DNA of 64,000 nucleotides. Source: Tianweitania sp. UT-5YL-CI-8. Its GTDB lineage: Bacteria > Pseudomonadota > Alphaproteobacteria > Rhizobiales > Rhizobiaceae. Position 1 is the first letter of the stretch. Each line of letters opens with the position of its first letter. The position numbers and the translations under genes were made by a program. The notes beneath the pieces were generated by a model, which saw nothing but the letters and a program-made list of their open reading frames with translations, made no database searches and was not told where the DNA came from. The DNA is taken from contig NZ_JASCRR010000007.1 in the NCBI RefSeq assembly GCF_030010215.1, positions 124,001 through 188,000 of the forward strand. The letters are read 5' to 3'. Below, piece by piece: positions 44,771 through 54,008 of this stretch.

Positions 44771-45919
44771 TTGATCAGCGCTGAAACATTGGAAAAGGCC
44801 GTCGCGGAAGGCACTATCGCACCAGCCCAGCGCGACCGGCTGGTCGTTATCGAGCGGGCCGGGACGACGGCGCCGGTCGAGCCCGACGGCGGCGAGGAAA
44901 ACCTCCGGCTGATCGGCGGCGGCAACGATTTGTTCGTCACCGTGGGCACGATCCTGCTGTCGGCCGGCTTCTATTTCGTGCTCAGCACCCTTTTCGCCGG
45001 CCAGGTTCTCGCCATTGCCGGCCTGATGGCCGCCTGCACATGGGGCGTCGCCGAGATCGTCACGCGCCAGCATCGGATGAAACTGTCATCGACCGTGCTC
45101 AGCCTCATCTTCATGGCTGCAATCATGACGGGATTGTCGCAGATCACCTATGAACGTTACATGCTCGTGCTTCCCGAGACGATCTGGCAACTCGCCGCTT
45201 TGCGCGGCGACATCGCGCCTGCCGCCGCCCTGTTTTTCGGTGGTACCATCGTCGCCGCCATCGTCTATTTCCTGCGCTTTCGCGTGCCGATCCTGGCCGG
45301 CATCGTCGCAATCGCGGTGACATGCCTGGTGTTCCTGCAGACGGCGCTGTTTCTTTATGACGGCGTGACGACCGGTTCGGTAGCGCCGCCCTCATTGCAG
45401 GACCTGCCGCAGCTTTTGCGCGCGTCGCTCTATATGCCGCTGATCTGCGGACTGGCGGTGTTCGGCGTGGCCGTGGCGCTCGATCTTCACGATCGAGACC
45501 GGCGCACCATCTGGTCGGACTGCGCGTTCTGGCTGCATGTCGTCTCAGCACCCATGCTGGTGCATCCGCTGTTCATCCTGGCCACCGGCCGCGATGTAGC
45601 CCTTGGCCGTATCGAGCCGGACACCATGGCCACCGTCTTGCTCGTCGCGCTGATCGCCGCCTTCGTCTACATCGCGCTGGCGATAGATCGGCGCTCGCTG
45701 CTGGCGCCGACGCTGGCCTATTTCGGTTCGCTGGGTATCTACTACCTCGTGCATTCCGCAGCCAATACGACCGGCGTTCCCCCCTTCGCGCTCATCCTGC
45801 TCGCGGTCGGCACCCTGATCATCTTCTTCGGTGCCGGCTGGCAGCGCATCCGCCGCTTGATCATCGGGCCGACACTCCCCACATCGGTGCTGAACAGACT
45901 CCCCCCCATCAAGGCTTAG
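44771..45919 (+). CDS. Polytopic membrane protein of unknown function
   Basis: This 382-residue protein is hydrophobic over about residues 55-365, with eight to ten probable transmembrane helices. It has a short cytoplasmic N-terminus ([20 protein letters not shown]) that may form a helix-turn-helix-like coiled segment. That arrangement reminds me of DUF2157-type proteins, but I am not sure of the family. TTG 44771 is the best start (GGA 7 nt upstream). It ends 11 nt before hslU and may be co-transcribed with it. Confidence 0.65.
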   Translation: MISAETLEKAVAEGTIAPAQRDRLVVIERAGTTAPVEPDGGEENLRLIGGGNDLFVTVGTILLSAGFYFVLSTLFAGQVLAIAGLMAACTWGVAEIVTRQHRMKLSSTVLSLIFMAAIMTGLSQITYERYMLVLPETIWQLAALRGDIAPAAALFFGGTIVAAIVYFLRFRVPILAGIVAIAVTCLVFLQTALFLYDGVTTGSVAPPSLQDLPQLLRASLYMPLICGLAVFGVAVALDLHDRDRRTIWSDCAFWLHVVSAPMLVHPLFILATGRDVALGRIEPDTMATVLLVALIAAFVYIALAIDRRSLLAPTLAYFGSLGIYYLVHSAANTTGVPPFALILLAVGTLIIFFGAGWQRIRRLIIGPTLPTSVLNRLPPIKA

Positions 45920-45930
45920 CAATTCCCACC

Positions 45931-47241
45931 ATGTCGAATTTTTCCCCACGAGAGATCGTTTCCGAACTCGACCGCTTCATCATCGGCCAGAAAGACGCCA
46001 AGCGCGCCGTGGCCATCGCCCTGCGCAACCGCTGGCGGCGCCAGCAGCTCGAAGGGCAGATGCGCGAGGAGGTCATGCCAAAGAACATCCTGATGATCGG
46101 ACCCACCGGCGTCGGCAAGACCGAGATTTCGCGCCGTCTCGCCAAGCTTGCCGGCGCGCCCTTCGTCAAGGTCGAAGCGACGAAGTTCACTGAGGTCGGT
46201 TATGTCGGCCGCGATGTCGAGCAGATAATCCGCGATCTGGTCGAGATCGGCATCGGCCTGGTGCGCGACAAGATGCGCGAGGACGTCAAGGCCCGCGCCC
46301 ATATCAATGCCGAGGAACGCGTGCTCGAAGCCCTTGTCGGCAAGACGGCGAGCCCGGCGACGCGCGACAGCTTCCGCAAGAAGCTGCGCGACGGCGAAAT
46401 GGACGACAAGGAAATCGAGATCGAAGTTGCCGACACCGGAACCGGCGGCATGCCGAGCTTCGACATTCCCGGCATGCCGGGCGCCAATGTCGGCGTGCTC
46501 AACATCAACGACATGCTGTCCAAGGCGATGGGCGGCAAGCGCACCAAGACGCGCAAGACCACCGTCAAGGAATCCTACGCGCTCCTGATCGGCGACGAAT
46601 CCGACAAGTTGCTCGATCAGGACGAGGTGATCCGCCGCGCGCTGGAATCGGCGGAGAATGACGGCATCGTCTTCCTCGACGAGATCGACAAGATCGCAGC
46701 CCGCAGCGACATTTCCGGAGGTCCCTCGCGAGAAGGCGTGCAGCGCGACCTGCTCCCGCTGGTCGAGGGCACGACGGTGGCGACGAAATACGGACCGGTG
46801 AAGACCGACCATATTCTCTTCATCGCCTCGGGCGCGTTCCATGTCTCCAAGCCGTCGGACCTGCTGCCCGAGCTTCAAGGCCGCTTGCCGATCCGTGTCG
46901 AGCTGCGCGCACTCGAAAAGGAAGACTTCGTCCGCATCCTGACGGAGACCGAAGCCAGCCTGATCAAGCAGTATATCGCGCTGATGGCGACCGAGGGCGT
47001 GACGCTCGAGATTACCGACGACGCTATCGACCAGCTTGCCGGCATCGCGGTGGATCTCAACGCGAGCGTCGAGAATATCGGCGCCCGTCGCTTGCAGACC
47101 GTCATGGAGCGGGTTCTCGACGAAATCTCCTATGACGCGCCCGACCGCAGCGGCACAACCGTGACCATCGACGCTGCCTATGTGCAGAAACATGTCGGCG
47201 AACTGTCAAGGAATACCGACCTGTCGCGGTTCATCCTGTAG
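45931..47241 (+). CDS. hslU: ATP-dependent protease ATPase subunit HslU (ClpY)
   Basis: The 436-residue AAA+ unfoldase has an N-terminal [20 protein letters not shown], Walker [10 protein letters not shown], Walker [12 protein letters not shown] and sensor regions including [16 protein letters not shown]. The inserted I-domain lies around residues 110-235, including the Gly/Met-rich [12 protein letters not shown]. The C-terminal LSRFIL is the tail that docks into HslV. The length is normal. hslV is 2.4 kb upstream with GNAT, DUF2585 and an unknown membrane gene between. Confidence 0.97.
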   Translation: MSNFSPREIVSELDRFIIGQKDAKRAVAIALRNRWRRQQLEGQMREEVMPKNILMIGPTGVGKTEISRRLAKLAGAPFVKVEATKFTEVGYVGRDVEQIIRDLVEIGIGLVRDKMREDVKARAHINAEERVLEALVGKTASPATRDSFRKKLRDGEMDDKEIEIEVADTGTGGMPSFDIPGMPGANVGVLNINDMLSKAMGGKRTKTRKTTVKESYALLIGDESDKLLDQDEVIRRALESAENDGIVFLDEIDKIAARSDISGGPSREGVQRDLLPLVEGTTVATKYGPVKTDHILFIASGAFHVSKPSDLLPELQGRLPIRVELRALEKEDFVRILTETEASLIKQYIALMATEGVTLEITDDAIDQLAGIAVDLNASVENIGARRLQTVMERVLDEISYDAPDRSGTTVTIDAAYVQKHVGELSRNTDLSRFIL

Positions 47242-47288
47242 CGGTGCGGAGAGAATCGGGGGGCAACTTCGAGGCGACGGTCCGACCT

Positions 47289-47423
47289 GTACCCCCACCC
47301 CTAACCCTCCCCACAAGGGGGAGGGAGACGCCTGCCCCGCCGTTTCAGCCACGTCTTCAAAACTTCAAGAGCCATACGGACAAGTCTTCCTCCCCCTTGT
47401 TGGAGGGTTAGGGGTGGGGGTAC
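47289..47423. repeat. 135-bp inverted repeat in the hslU-DUF1402 gap
   Basis: Arms of about 36 bases (47289-47324 and 47388-47423) are complementary apart from a small mismatch/indel. The outer 22 bases pair perfectly, beginning GTACCCCCACCCCTAACCCT. It is a third repeat family, distinct from those at 8.2 kb and 14.1/24.2 kb. The remaining 170 nt before the next gene show no clear feature beyond a possible promoter. Confidence 0.88.
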
Positions 47424-47595
47424 ATACTCGTCCTCCAACGTGATTGGAAATCAGGCGCCAGACCAACCCCGTCCATGTGGCCGAAACGTCCCATCGGCCC
47501 TATTCTTAACAAATTGGGCGGGGATTGCCTCGACACATGTCGGCGCAGTCCATAACCTGCCCGGCCTGTGCAGGACGCGGGGTGCGGCGGCTCTC

Positions 47596-48558
47596 ATGAA
47601 AAAACGATCTCTTCTGGCGGCGGTGCTGTTTGCGCTTCTTTCAAGCGCGCCACAGACCTATGCGGCGACCACGGTGCCGCCGGGCAACCGCAACGCCGAA
47701 CAGCCGTCCGTGCCTGGCGCCTCCAGCCGGCGGACCACGGCCGGCAACACCACCTTCGACGCCAAGTATCGCAAGGTGTTCGCGCTGCTTAGGAACGACG
47801 CCGATCTTCGGGCAAAAATCCGCAAGGCAGCCTCAGCCTATGGCATCGACCCGATGCATATCGTCGGCGCCATCGTCGGCGAGCACACCTATAATGTCGA
47901 TGCCTATGACCGCCTGCAGACCTATTACGTCAAGGCGGTCTCTTATCTCAGCAGCAGCCTGTCCTTCAGCTACAAGGGCGAGGATATCACCGAGTTTATC
48001 GAACGGCCGCAGTTTTCGGCCTGTAACGGAAAAACCGGCAGCTATGACCTGTGGTCCTGCCGGGAGAGCGTCTGGAACCGTCAGTTCCGTGACAAGACGG
48101 TTGATGGAAAGAGCTTTCCGAACGACCGCTTCAGCGCAACCTTCTTCCAGCCCTTTTATGCCGGCCAGACCTTCGGCATCGGCCAGCTCAACCCACTGAC
48201 GGCGCTGCAGATGACCGACATGGTGCATCGCGTTTCCGGCCTGCCAAAGCTCGATGCCGCGGATTCCAACGATGTCTATAAGACGATCATGGATCCAGAC
48301 CTCACCCTGCCCTATGTCGCGGCAACATTGAAGACATCGATCGACGCTTACCGTTCCATCGCCGGTTTCGACATCTCACAGAACCCCGGCGTTACGGCTA
48401 CACTCTACAATATCGGTAATCCAGAGGCGCGGGCCTATGCGCTGAAGGCCGAGAACGAGCGCCGCCGCGCCGCGGGCGAGGCTGAAAAGCTGCCTGAGGA
48501 AAATTATTACGGCTGGCTGGTCAATGAAAAGCTCGGTGAGTTGAAGGCGCTATTTTAG
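47596..48558 (+). CDS. DUF1402-like secreted protein
   Basis: The 320-residue protein has a clear signal peptide (KKRSLLAAVLFALLSSAPQTYA) and a mature domain with YGIDPMHIVGAIVGEHTYNVD, AGQTFGIGQLNPLTALQMTD and NPGVTATLYNIGNPEARA. The E-H-T near the first block, the GIGQLNP block and the YNIGN block resemble the layout of soluble lytic transglycosylases (Glu, GxMQ, YNxG). A murein-lyase-like fold is therefore plausible but unproven. The family DUF1402 is recalled from rhizobial genomes. ATG 47596 begins the signal peptide. Confidence 0.72.
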   Translation: MKKRSLLAAVLFALLSSAPQTYAATTVPPGNRNAEQPSVPGASSRRTTAGNTTFDAKYRKVFALLRNDADLRAKIRKAASAYGIDPMHIVGAIVGEHTYNVDAYDRLQTYYVKAVSYLSSSLSFSYKGEDITEFIERPQFSACNGKTGSYDLWSCRESVWNRQFRDKTVDGKSFPNDRFSATFFQPFYAGQTFGIGQLNPLTALQMTDMVHRVSGLPKLDAADSNDVYKTIMDPDLTLPYVAATLKTSIDAYRSIAGFDISQNPGVTATLYNIGNPEARAYALKAENERRRAAGEAEKLPEENYYGWLVNEKLGELKALF

Positions 48559-48567
48559 GGCTGTTCC

Positions 48568-48924
48568 TCATGCTGCCGCGCGCAATATTCCGATCAGGGA
48601 TTTGATTGTGTCCTCATCCAGGTCGCCAATCCGTGCCGCGAGCAGGTTCGCCAGTTCGGTGGCTGCCGGCGACAGGCCAGACGTGTCGACCGTCACGCGC
48701 GGTTCGGAGGCTTGCGCCAGCGCGACGAGGTCTTCGGCGTCGTCCCAGATCAGGTTGAAATAGCCCAGGATCTTCTGGATCGTCACCCAGGACGGCAAGC
48801 CGCGATGGCCATGTTCGAGCGCGGAGAGATAGGCGGCGCTGACACCGATATCCGCCGCCATATCCTTCTGGCTGACGCCCTTTTGGCGCCTAAGCGCGCG
48901 AAGACGCTCGCCGAACGGCGTCAC
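48568..48924 (-). CDS. XRE-family helix-turn-helix regulator
   Basis: The 118-residue protein has an N-terminal Cro/CI-type HTH (FGERLRALRRQKGVSQKDMAADIG, then VSAAYLSALEHGHRG, residues about 4-45, read in two pieces). A C-terminal helical region follows (TELANLLAARIGDLDEDTIKSL). Its GTG start overlaps the Smr-gene stop (TAGTG). The fixed position after Smr and MltA in rhizobia suggests a housekeeping regulator; the target is unknown. Confidence 0.87.
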   Translation of the reverse strand: MTPFGERLRALRRQKGVSQKDMAADIGVSAAYLSALEHGHRGLPSWVTIQKILGYFNLIWDDAEDLVALAQASEPRVTVDTSGLSPAATELANLLAARIGDLDEDTIKSLIGILRAAA

Positions 48925-49466
48925 TAGGGCAAAACCTTGCGCAGGCGGATATAGATGGCGCCGCCGCCACCATGGTGGCGGGCTGCGCTGTCGTGGCTGC
49001 TGACCAGCATGCGAAACGGCGGCGTGGTCAGCCAGATCGGCACCGAACGCCGTAAAACACCTTCGCCTTTCGAAGACGATCCCTTGCCGGTAATGACCAG
49101 CACGTAGCGAATACCGGAGGCATGGGCACGACTGAGAAAGGACAGCAGCAGCGAATAGGCCTCGTCCTGTGTCATTCCATGCAGGTCTACCCTGCCCTCG
49201 ATGGGCAACCGCCCCTTGGACAGCTTGTCGAGCGTTGGCTCGTCCAGCCTATGGCCGACATAGAGTTTCCTGGCAGGTTTAGGTTCGGGGCCAGGTGTCG
49301 GCGACGCGGGTGCCTTCGCTTGTTTGGAAGCGGGCTTTTCGGCCGGCTCGACCTCAGGCTCCGGGACGAACGCCTCCTTCGGGCGCAGCGGCTTCGTCGA
49401 TTTGGCGACGAGGCTCCACAGCACCCTGTCTTCGCCTGTGAGGTGATCCTGTTTCGGCCGCTTCAT
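48924..49466 (-). CDS. Smr/MutS2-domain protein
   Basis: The 180-residue protein has a Pro/Lys-rich, probably disordered N-terminal half (to about residue 85) and a C-terminal Smr domain: GRVDLHGMTQDEAYSLLLSF with the conserved D-x-H, and VLVITGKGSSSKGEGVLRRSVPIWL with T-G-x-G, in two pieces. Smr domains are endonucleases or RNA-binding modules, and some resolve collided ribosomes; the role here is unassigned. It overlaps the mltA stop (ATGA). Confidence 0.9.
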   Translation of the reverse strand: MKRPKQDHLTGEDRVLWSLVAKSTKPLRPKEAFVPEPEVEPAEKPASKQAKAPASPTPGPEPKPARKLYVGHRLDEPTLDKLSKGRLPIEGRVDLHGMTQDEAYSLLLSFLSRAHASGIRYVLVITGKGSSSKGEGVLRRSVPIWLTTPPFRMLVSSHDSAARHHGGGGAIYIRLRKVLP

Positions 49467-50569
49467 GGCCTGCTGTCGCGCAAAAGCCCGTTCGGCACAA
49501 GAGCGAAGAACTCAGCCTCGTGACGTATAACCCCGGCGATTTCGCCCGCCGCTTCACCCGATCCGGCAAACAGATCGCCGCGCGCCGCGCCGACAATGGC
49601 CGAGCCGGTGTCCTGCGCGATCATCAGCCGTTGGAAGGGTTTTGCGGCGAAGGCGGTCAGCCTAGGGGCTGAAATGTGGAAGGGCGTGCCGAAGGTGTGC
49701 AGCAGCCTGTCCACCGCGACCGAACGGCCTGGGGTCAGCGGGACTTTGGCGGCCGCGATCGGCCCCAGCCCGTCATCCTCGACCGGAGCATCGCGAAAGA
49801 AGATGTAGGAGCGGTTTTGCCAAAGGATGCCGTCTATGCGATGCGGATTGTCGCGGAACCAGGCGCGGATCGACTGCATGGTTACCTGTTCGAGCGGAAT
49901 TTCGCCGAGGTCCGCCAAGATGCGCCCTGGCCCGGAAAAGCGCTGGCCGGACTTCGCAGCATAGGTCACCCGTCGAACGCTGCCATCCGTCATGTGCAGC
50001 CGTGCCGCGCCCTGCACATGAATGAAGAACGCATCGACCTTGTGCCGCAGCCAGGCGATCTCCAGCCCTTGGCCGGCCAGCGCACCTCGCTCGATGGCGC
50101 CTCGGTCGAAGTACTCGACCAAACCGGCAGGCGTCTGCCGGGCGAACGCCAAGTAAGGGTCCATGCCCGCGGGGCGGTTGGCATCATCGATGTCGATAAG
50201 GTCTGCCGGACGCGACAGAAGCGGCACGATAAAATCGTGGGTTTTTTCGGCCGAGGCCTCGACCTCGGGCTCATAAAAGCCGGTGACCAGCCCTGCATGC
50301 CCCGTTTCAGGCTCGACCAGCATCGGCGTGAAATGGCGCTCGAAGAATGTCCGCGCAGCAGGCTCGTCCAGCGCGTCGAGGCTTCTCGCCTCCGTGTAAG
50401 CGGGCTCGAAGGCCTGAAAATCGATGCCAAGGGCACCGGACCGGTAAGGCTTATTCAGAACTTGAAAGGCAGAACGGCGAAAGGCCTCGAATGCCGAGGC
50501 CTTTTCATCTTCATACCAGCCCGGCAGGTCGCCGAAGCTTTTTCGTTTGAGGCGGGGCGACAGCGCCAC
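49463..50569 (-). CDS. mltA: Membrane-bound lytic murein transglycosylase A (MltA)
   Basis: The 368-residue protein matches MltA over its length: GLVTGFYEPEVEAS (start of the MltA domain), YLAFARQTPAGLVEYFDRGAI with AIERGAL, GYAAKSGQ-like TYAAKSGQRF, and the 3D domain with the catalytic Asp in MIAQDTGSAIVGAARGD and LFAGSGEAAG. No signal peptide or lipobox is visible on this start. GTG 50569 has AGG 8 nt upstream, but export would need explaining; the cytoplasmic-looking N-terminus is seen in other rhizobial annotations. Confidence 0.9.
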   Translation of the reverse strand: MALSPRLKRKSFGDLPGWYEDEKASAFEAFRRSAFQVLNKPYRSGALGIDFQAFEPAYTEARSLDALDEPAARTFFERHFTPMLVEPETGHAGLVTGFYEPEVEASAEKTHDFIVPLLSRPADLIDIDDANRPAGMDPYLAFARQTPAGLVEYFDRGAIERGALAGQGLEIAWLRHKVDAFFIHVQGAARLHMTDGSVRRVTYAAKSGQRFSGPGRILADLGEIPLEQVTMQSIRAWFRDNPHRIDGILWQNRSYIFFRDAPVEDDGLGPIAAAKVPLTPGRSVAVDRLLHTFGTPFHISAPRLTAFAAKPFQRLMIAQDTGSAIVGAARGDLFAGSGEAAGEIAGVIRHEAEFFALVPNGLLRDSRP

Positions 50570-50580
50570 GTCACCAACCT

Positions 50581-51282
50581 TTAGTCTTCTTCCTCGGTCG
50601 CGATCAGCTTCCAGTTCGGATCCTTGGAGCGTGTATCGCGCGCAAAGGTCCAGACATCCTTGACCTCGGCCACTGTCTCGGGATCGCCGTCGATCACTTC
50701 GCCGCTCTGGTTACGGGTCGCGGAAATCAGTTCGCTGACGATCCGCAGCGTGACATGCGACTCCGAACCCTTCATCTCGGCCCCGACGATCTCGGCCTTG
50801 TTGATGCCGACGAAGGAGGACTGGATCTTTTCCGAGCGGGATTCGCGGTCGGCGATGGCGGCGACGAAACCGTCATAGACCTCACGCGACAGAAGATTCT
50901 TCAGCGTCTTCCGGTCGCCGTCGGCATAGGCCATGACGATCATCTCATAGGCCATCTTCGCGCCGTCGGCGAAAGTCTTCGGATCGAAGGACGGATCGGC
51001 GTCCTTGATCGCGCGCATGCCCTTGTTCAGGGCGCTGTCGGGCGCGGCGACCGCGTCGATGCCTGCATACACCTCGTCGGGCGCCTCCGTCTCGCGCTTG
51101 CGCGGCAGCGAAACGACATTGTCCTTGCGGGTCGAGGCCCCGTCGCCGGTCTTCACGCGGGTATAAGGGTCGAATGGCGGCTTCTCATTGCCGGTGCGCC
51201 GCCCAAGCACGCTGCGGAGCTGATAGAAAATCACCGCAGCCACGATGATGAAGAAGATTGTGCCGAAATCGAAGAATTCCAT
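50581..51282 (-). CDS. Tim44/TimA-like inner-membrane protein
   Basis: The 233-residue protein has one N-terminal transmembrane segment (FFDFGTIFFIIVAAVIFYQL, residues 3-22), a charged linker and a C-terminal Tim44-like domain (about 90-230). That domain contains FADGAKMAYEMIVMAYADGD with RKTLKNLLSREVYDGF, followed by EVKDVWTFARD. Alphaproteobacterial TimA proteins are the suggested ancestors of mitochondrial Tim44. Adjacent mltA, fxsA and secB form a conserved envelope/secretion neighbourhood. Confidence 0.93.
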   Translation of the reverse strand: MEFFDFGTIFFIIVAAVIFYQLRSVLGRRTGNEKPPFDPYTRVKTGDGASTRKDNVVSLPRKRETEAPDEVYAGIDAVAAPDSALNKGMRAIKDADPSFDPKTFADGAKMAYEMIVMAYADGDRKTLKNLLSREVYDGFVAAIADRESRSEKIQSSFVGINKAEIVGAEMKGSESHVTLRIVSELISATRNQSGEVIDGDPETVAEVKDVWTFARDTRSKDPNWKLIATEEED

Positions 51283-51491
51283 ATTCGCCGCCGATCAACC
51301 CTTTCCCGCCGCTTGCGCAATCGCCTGTTGCAGGGCAGCCACATAAACACCAAATGATGATAGCATATAGTCCGGTCAAGCCGATCATTCAAATCGGCAA
51401 GGCAGATACCTATGTATTTGTTTGCAATTGTATGCGCCAGTCGGCTCATGTGCACGAAAAAGATGAACTCTCGCGGAGACCCGACCCTTTC

Positions 51492-51962
51492 ATGATCGCC
51501 TTGCTGATCCTTCTCATGCCGCTTTTCGAGATCGCGGGCTTCGTCGTCGTCGGCAGCCAGATCGGCGTGCTGTCAACTTTGGGGCTGGTGATCCTCAGCA
51601 GCGTCGTCGGCGTTCTGCTCCTGCGTGTGCAGGGTTTCGGCGTCATGACACGCATTCGGGCAGCGCTTGCCGCCGAGCAGGATCCGAGCCGCGAGGTGAT
51701 CCATGGCGTGATGATCCTGCTCGCCGGCCTTCTGCTGGTCATTCCCGGCTTCATCACCGACATCATCGGCCTGCTCTTGTTTTTGCCGCCGGTGCGCGAT
51801 CTCGGCTGGAAGCTGTTGCGGCGCAATGTGAAGATGGACACGCGCGTCTACGGTTTCCGCCGCCAAAACGCCCGCGACGGCAAGACTATCGATCTCGAAG
51901 AGACCGATTACAGCCGCAAGCCCAATGCGGAGTCGCCCTGGCGCTCGCTGCCGGACGAGTAA
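51492..51962 (+). CDS. fxsA: FxsA family membrane protein
   Basis: The 156-residue protein shows the FxsA pattern: two N-terminal transmembrane segments (MIALLILLMPLFEIAGFVVV and TLGLVILSSVVGVLLLR) and the conserved GLLLVIPGFITDIIGLLLFLPP with PPVRDLGWKL in two pieces. FxsA relieves phage T7 exclusion by the F plasmid in E. coli; its native role is unknown. ATG 51492 was chosen because the frame upstream is hydrophilic and unlike the family. It is divergent from the Tim44 gene. Confidence 0.9.
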   Translation: MIALLILLMPLFEIAGFVVVGSQIGVLSTLGLVILSSVVGVLLLRVQGFGVMTRIRAALAAEQDPSREVIHGVMILLAGLLLVIPGFITDIIGLLLFLPPVRDLGWKLLRRNVKMDTRVYGFRRQNARDGKTIDLEETDYSRKPNAESPWRSLPDE

Positions 51963-52073
51963 ACGGCGGCTTCAAATCAGGCCCGCAACCTTGTCTTGGC
52001 CGGGCCGCCATGCTAGCCAACGCTCGATTTCAATCCCGGCCGCGCCGCGGTCGAGCCAAGAGGATTTAGGCTT

Positions 52074-52571
52074 ATGGCCAATCAGGACAGTGCGCCGACC
52101 GGCGCGGCCACCAACGGCAACGCCGCACAAGCGTCGCTGAACGTTCTGGCCCAATATGTGAAGGACCTTTCCTTCGAAAGCCCCGGCGCACCGAATTCGC
52201 TGCGCGGCCGCGACAAGGCTCCCGGTATCAACATCAATGTCAACGTCACGGCCAACCCGCTGACCGACAAGCAGTTCGACGTCAACCTGACGCTCAACGC
52301 CAAGGCAGCCGTGGACAAGGACGTTCTGTTCAATGTCGAGTTGGTCTATGGCGGCGTCTTCAACATCGAAGGTTTTCCGCAGGAACACATGCTGCCGGTG
52401 CTGTTCATCGAGTGCCCGCGCCTGCTGTTCCCCTTCGCACGCCAGATCATCGCCGATGCGACCCGCAATGGCGGCTTCCCGCCGCTGATGCTCGACCCGA
52501 TCGATTTCGCGCAGATGTTCCAGCAGAAGATCGCCGAGGAACAGGCCGCAGCCAAGGTGAAGGTCAGCTAA
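52074..52571 (+). CDS. secB: Protein-export chaperone SecB
   Basis: The 165-residue chaperone keeps preproteins unfolded for SecA. The family core includes [43 protein letters not shown] and [20 protein letters not shown]. The length is normal for alphaproteobacteria. A bidirectional terminator lies between it and convergent dnaQ. Confidence 0.97.
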   Translation: MANQDSAPTGAATNGNAAQASLNVLAQYVKDLSFESPGAPNSLRGRDKAPGININVNVTANPLTDKQFDVNLTLNAKAAVDKDVLFNVELVYGGVFNIEGFPQEHMLPVLFIECPRLLFPFARQIIADATRNGGFPPLMLDPIDFAQMFQQKIAEEQAAAKVKVS

Positions 52572-52591
52572 GCCTAGCGCTCAATGATGCC

Positions 52592-52616
52592 AAAAAGCCC
52601 GTTCGCCGGGCTTTTT
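52592..52616. terminator. Bidirectional rho-independent terminator (secB/dnaQ)
   Basis: AAAAAGCCCG and CGGGCTTTTT pair around loop TTCGC, giving an A/T-flanked GC stem that can stop transcription from both strands. Confidence 0.9.
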
Positions 52617-52640
52617 TATTGGCCGGATCACGTCACTTCT

Positions 52641-53366
52641 TTACCCACTGGGCTGGGACAGTTTTGTCCAGAGTGCCTTTTCGCCAAGGCTGGCGACCAG
52701 TTTTTCATGCGCTGCCTGCTCGGCCTCGCTGAGCCGAAGCGGCAAGGGACGCGGGCGCTGCGCAACTGTGATCTGGATATTCACCGACGACGAATTGTCG
52801 CCGGAGCGGAGTTCGATGGCCGAGTCCAGCACAAGCGCTGCCTGCTTGCCGCCAATCAGCTCGATATAGACTTCGGCGAGCAGTTCGGAGTCCAGGAGCG
52901 CACCGTGCTTGGTGCGGCGGCTGTTGTCGATGCCGTAGCGGCGGCACAGCGCGTCGAGCGAGTTCGGCCCCATCGGATGCTTGCGCCGCGCCAGCACCAA
53001 CGTGTCGACGACAAGGCCAGGGTCGACGGCGGGACGGCCGACCCGTGCGAGCTCGGCATTGATGAAGCCGATGTCGAAATTGGCGTTGTGTGCCACCAGC
53101 CGCGCGCCGTCGAAGAACGACACGAACTCGTCCGCTATCTCCGTGAAATTCGGCTTGTCGGCAAGCTGCTGGGCTGAGATGCCATGGACCGCCTGGGCAT
53201 CCGGGTGAATCTGCCGGCCCTGCGGATTGATATATTTGTGGAAGGTGCGACCGGTGGGGAACCGGTTGATCATCTCCACGCCGCCTATTTCGATGACGCG
53301 ATCCTCGCGAGCATCGAGCCCCGTGGTTTCGGTATCGAAAATGATTTCACGCATCGATTCGCTCAT
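52641..53366 (-). CDS. dnaQ: DNA polymerase III epsilon subunit (proofreading exonuclease)
   Basis: The 241-residue protein has the DnaQ exonuclease motifs: Exo I IIFDTETTGLD, Exo II VAHNANFDIGF and Exo III TKHGALLDSELL. A C-terminal segment (PLPLRLSEAEQAAHEKLV) is expected to bind the alpha subunit. The first ATG of the frame is 53366 (MSESMREII); 53354 (MREIIFDTETTG) is an alternative, and a TTG at 53372 is also possible. It is downstream of coaE with a 36-nt gap. Confidence 0.95.
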   Translation of the reverse strand: MSESMREIIFDTETTGLDAREDRVIEIGGVEMINRFPTGRTFHKYINPQGRQIHPDAQAVHGISAQQLADKPNFTEIADEFVSFFDGARLVAHNANFDIGFINAELARVGRPAVDPGLVVDTLVLARRKHPMGPNSLDALCRRYGIDNSRRTKHGALLDSELLAEVYIELIGGKQAALVLDSAIELRSGDNSSSVNIQITVAQRPRPLPLRLSEAEQAAHEKLVASLGEKALWTKLSQPSG

Positions 53367-53402
53367 AGCCAACCATGCGGCGGGCCGGATCAGGCTTCAA
53401 GC

Positions 53403-54008
53403 TCAGGATGCGGCAACGCCGCCTTTATCCCCCAGCACATCGGCGATAATGCCGGTGACGGCCTGTCTCGCGAGCTCAAGGCCTTGGCCGGTGTCGACGA
53501 TGTAGTCCGCCCTGAGGCGCTTTTCTGCGTCTGGCACTTGCTTGGCCAGGATCGCCGCGAATTTTTCCTCCGTCATGCCGGGACGCGCCAACACGCGCTG
53601 GCGCTGTATCTCGGCCGACGCGCTGACCACGACGACCTTGTCGACCCTGTCGCGGCCGCCGGTCTCGAACAGCAGAGGAATATCGAGAACGACGAGTTTT
53701 TGACCGTCCTGCTCGCTTCGGGCGAGGAAATCAGCCGTCTCGTCGCGAACCAGCGGATGGACGATGGCTTCGAGTCGCTTCATCGCATCGGGATTGCCCA
53801 GCACTTGCTTCGACAGGCGGTCGCGATCGACCACCCCGTCGATGACCGTGCCGGGAAACGCGTCTTCCACCAAGGGTGCCGCCTTACCGGCATAGAGACG
53901 ATGCACCGTTTCGTCGGAATCGTGGACAGGCACGCCGGCGTCGCGGAACATCGCAGCGGTGGTGGATTTACCCATGCCGATGGAGCCGGTGAGGCCGAGG
54001 ACAATCAT
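53403..54008 (-). CDS. coaE: Dephospho-CoA kinase
   Basis: The 201-residue P-loop kinase carries out the last step of CoA synthesis. [17 protein letters not shown] is the P-loop, [12 protein letters not shown] the CoA-domain Asp segment, and [12 protein letters not shown] and YIVDTGQG are family motifs. Its ATG overlaps the aroE stop (ATGA). Together with coaA at 37.3-38.3 kb, both ends of the CoA pathway are represented in the window. Confidence 0.96.
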   Translation of the reverse strand: MIVLGLTGSIGMGKSTTAAMFRDAGVPVHDSDETVHRLYAGKAAPLVEDAFPGTVIDGVVDRDRLSKQVLGNPDAMKRLEAIVHPLVRDETADFLARSEQDGQKLVVLDIPLLFETGGRDRVDKVVVVSASAEIQRQRVLARPGMTEEKFAAILAKQVPDAEKRLRADYIVDTGQGLELARQAVTGIIADVLGDKGGVAAS

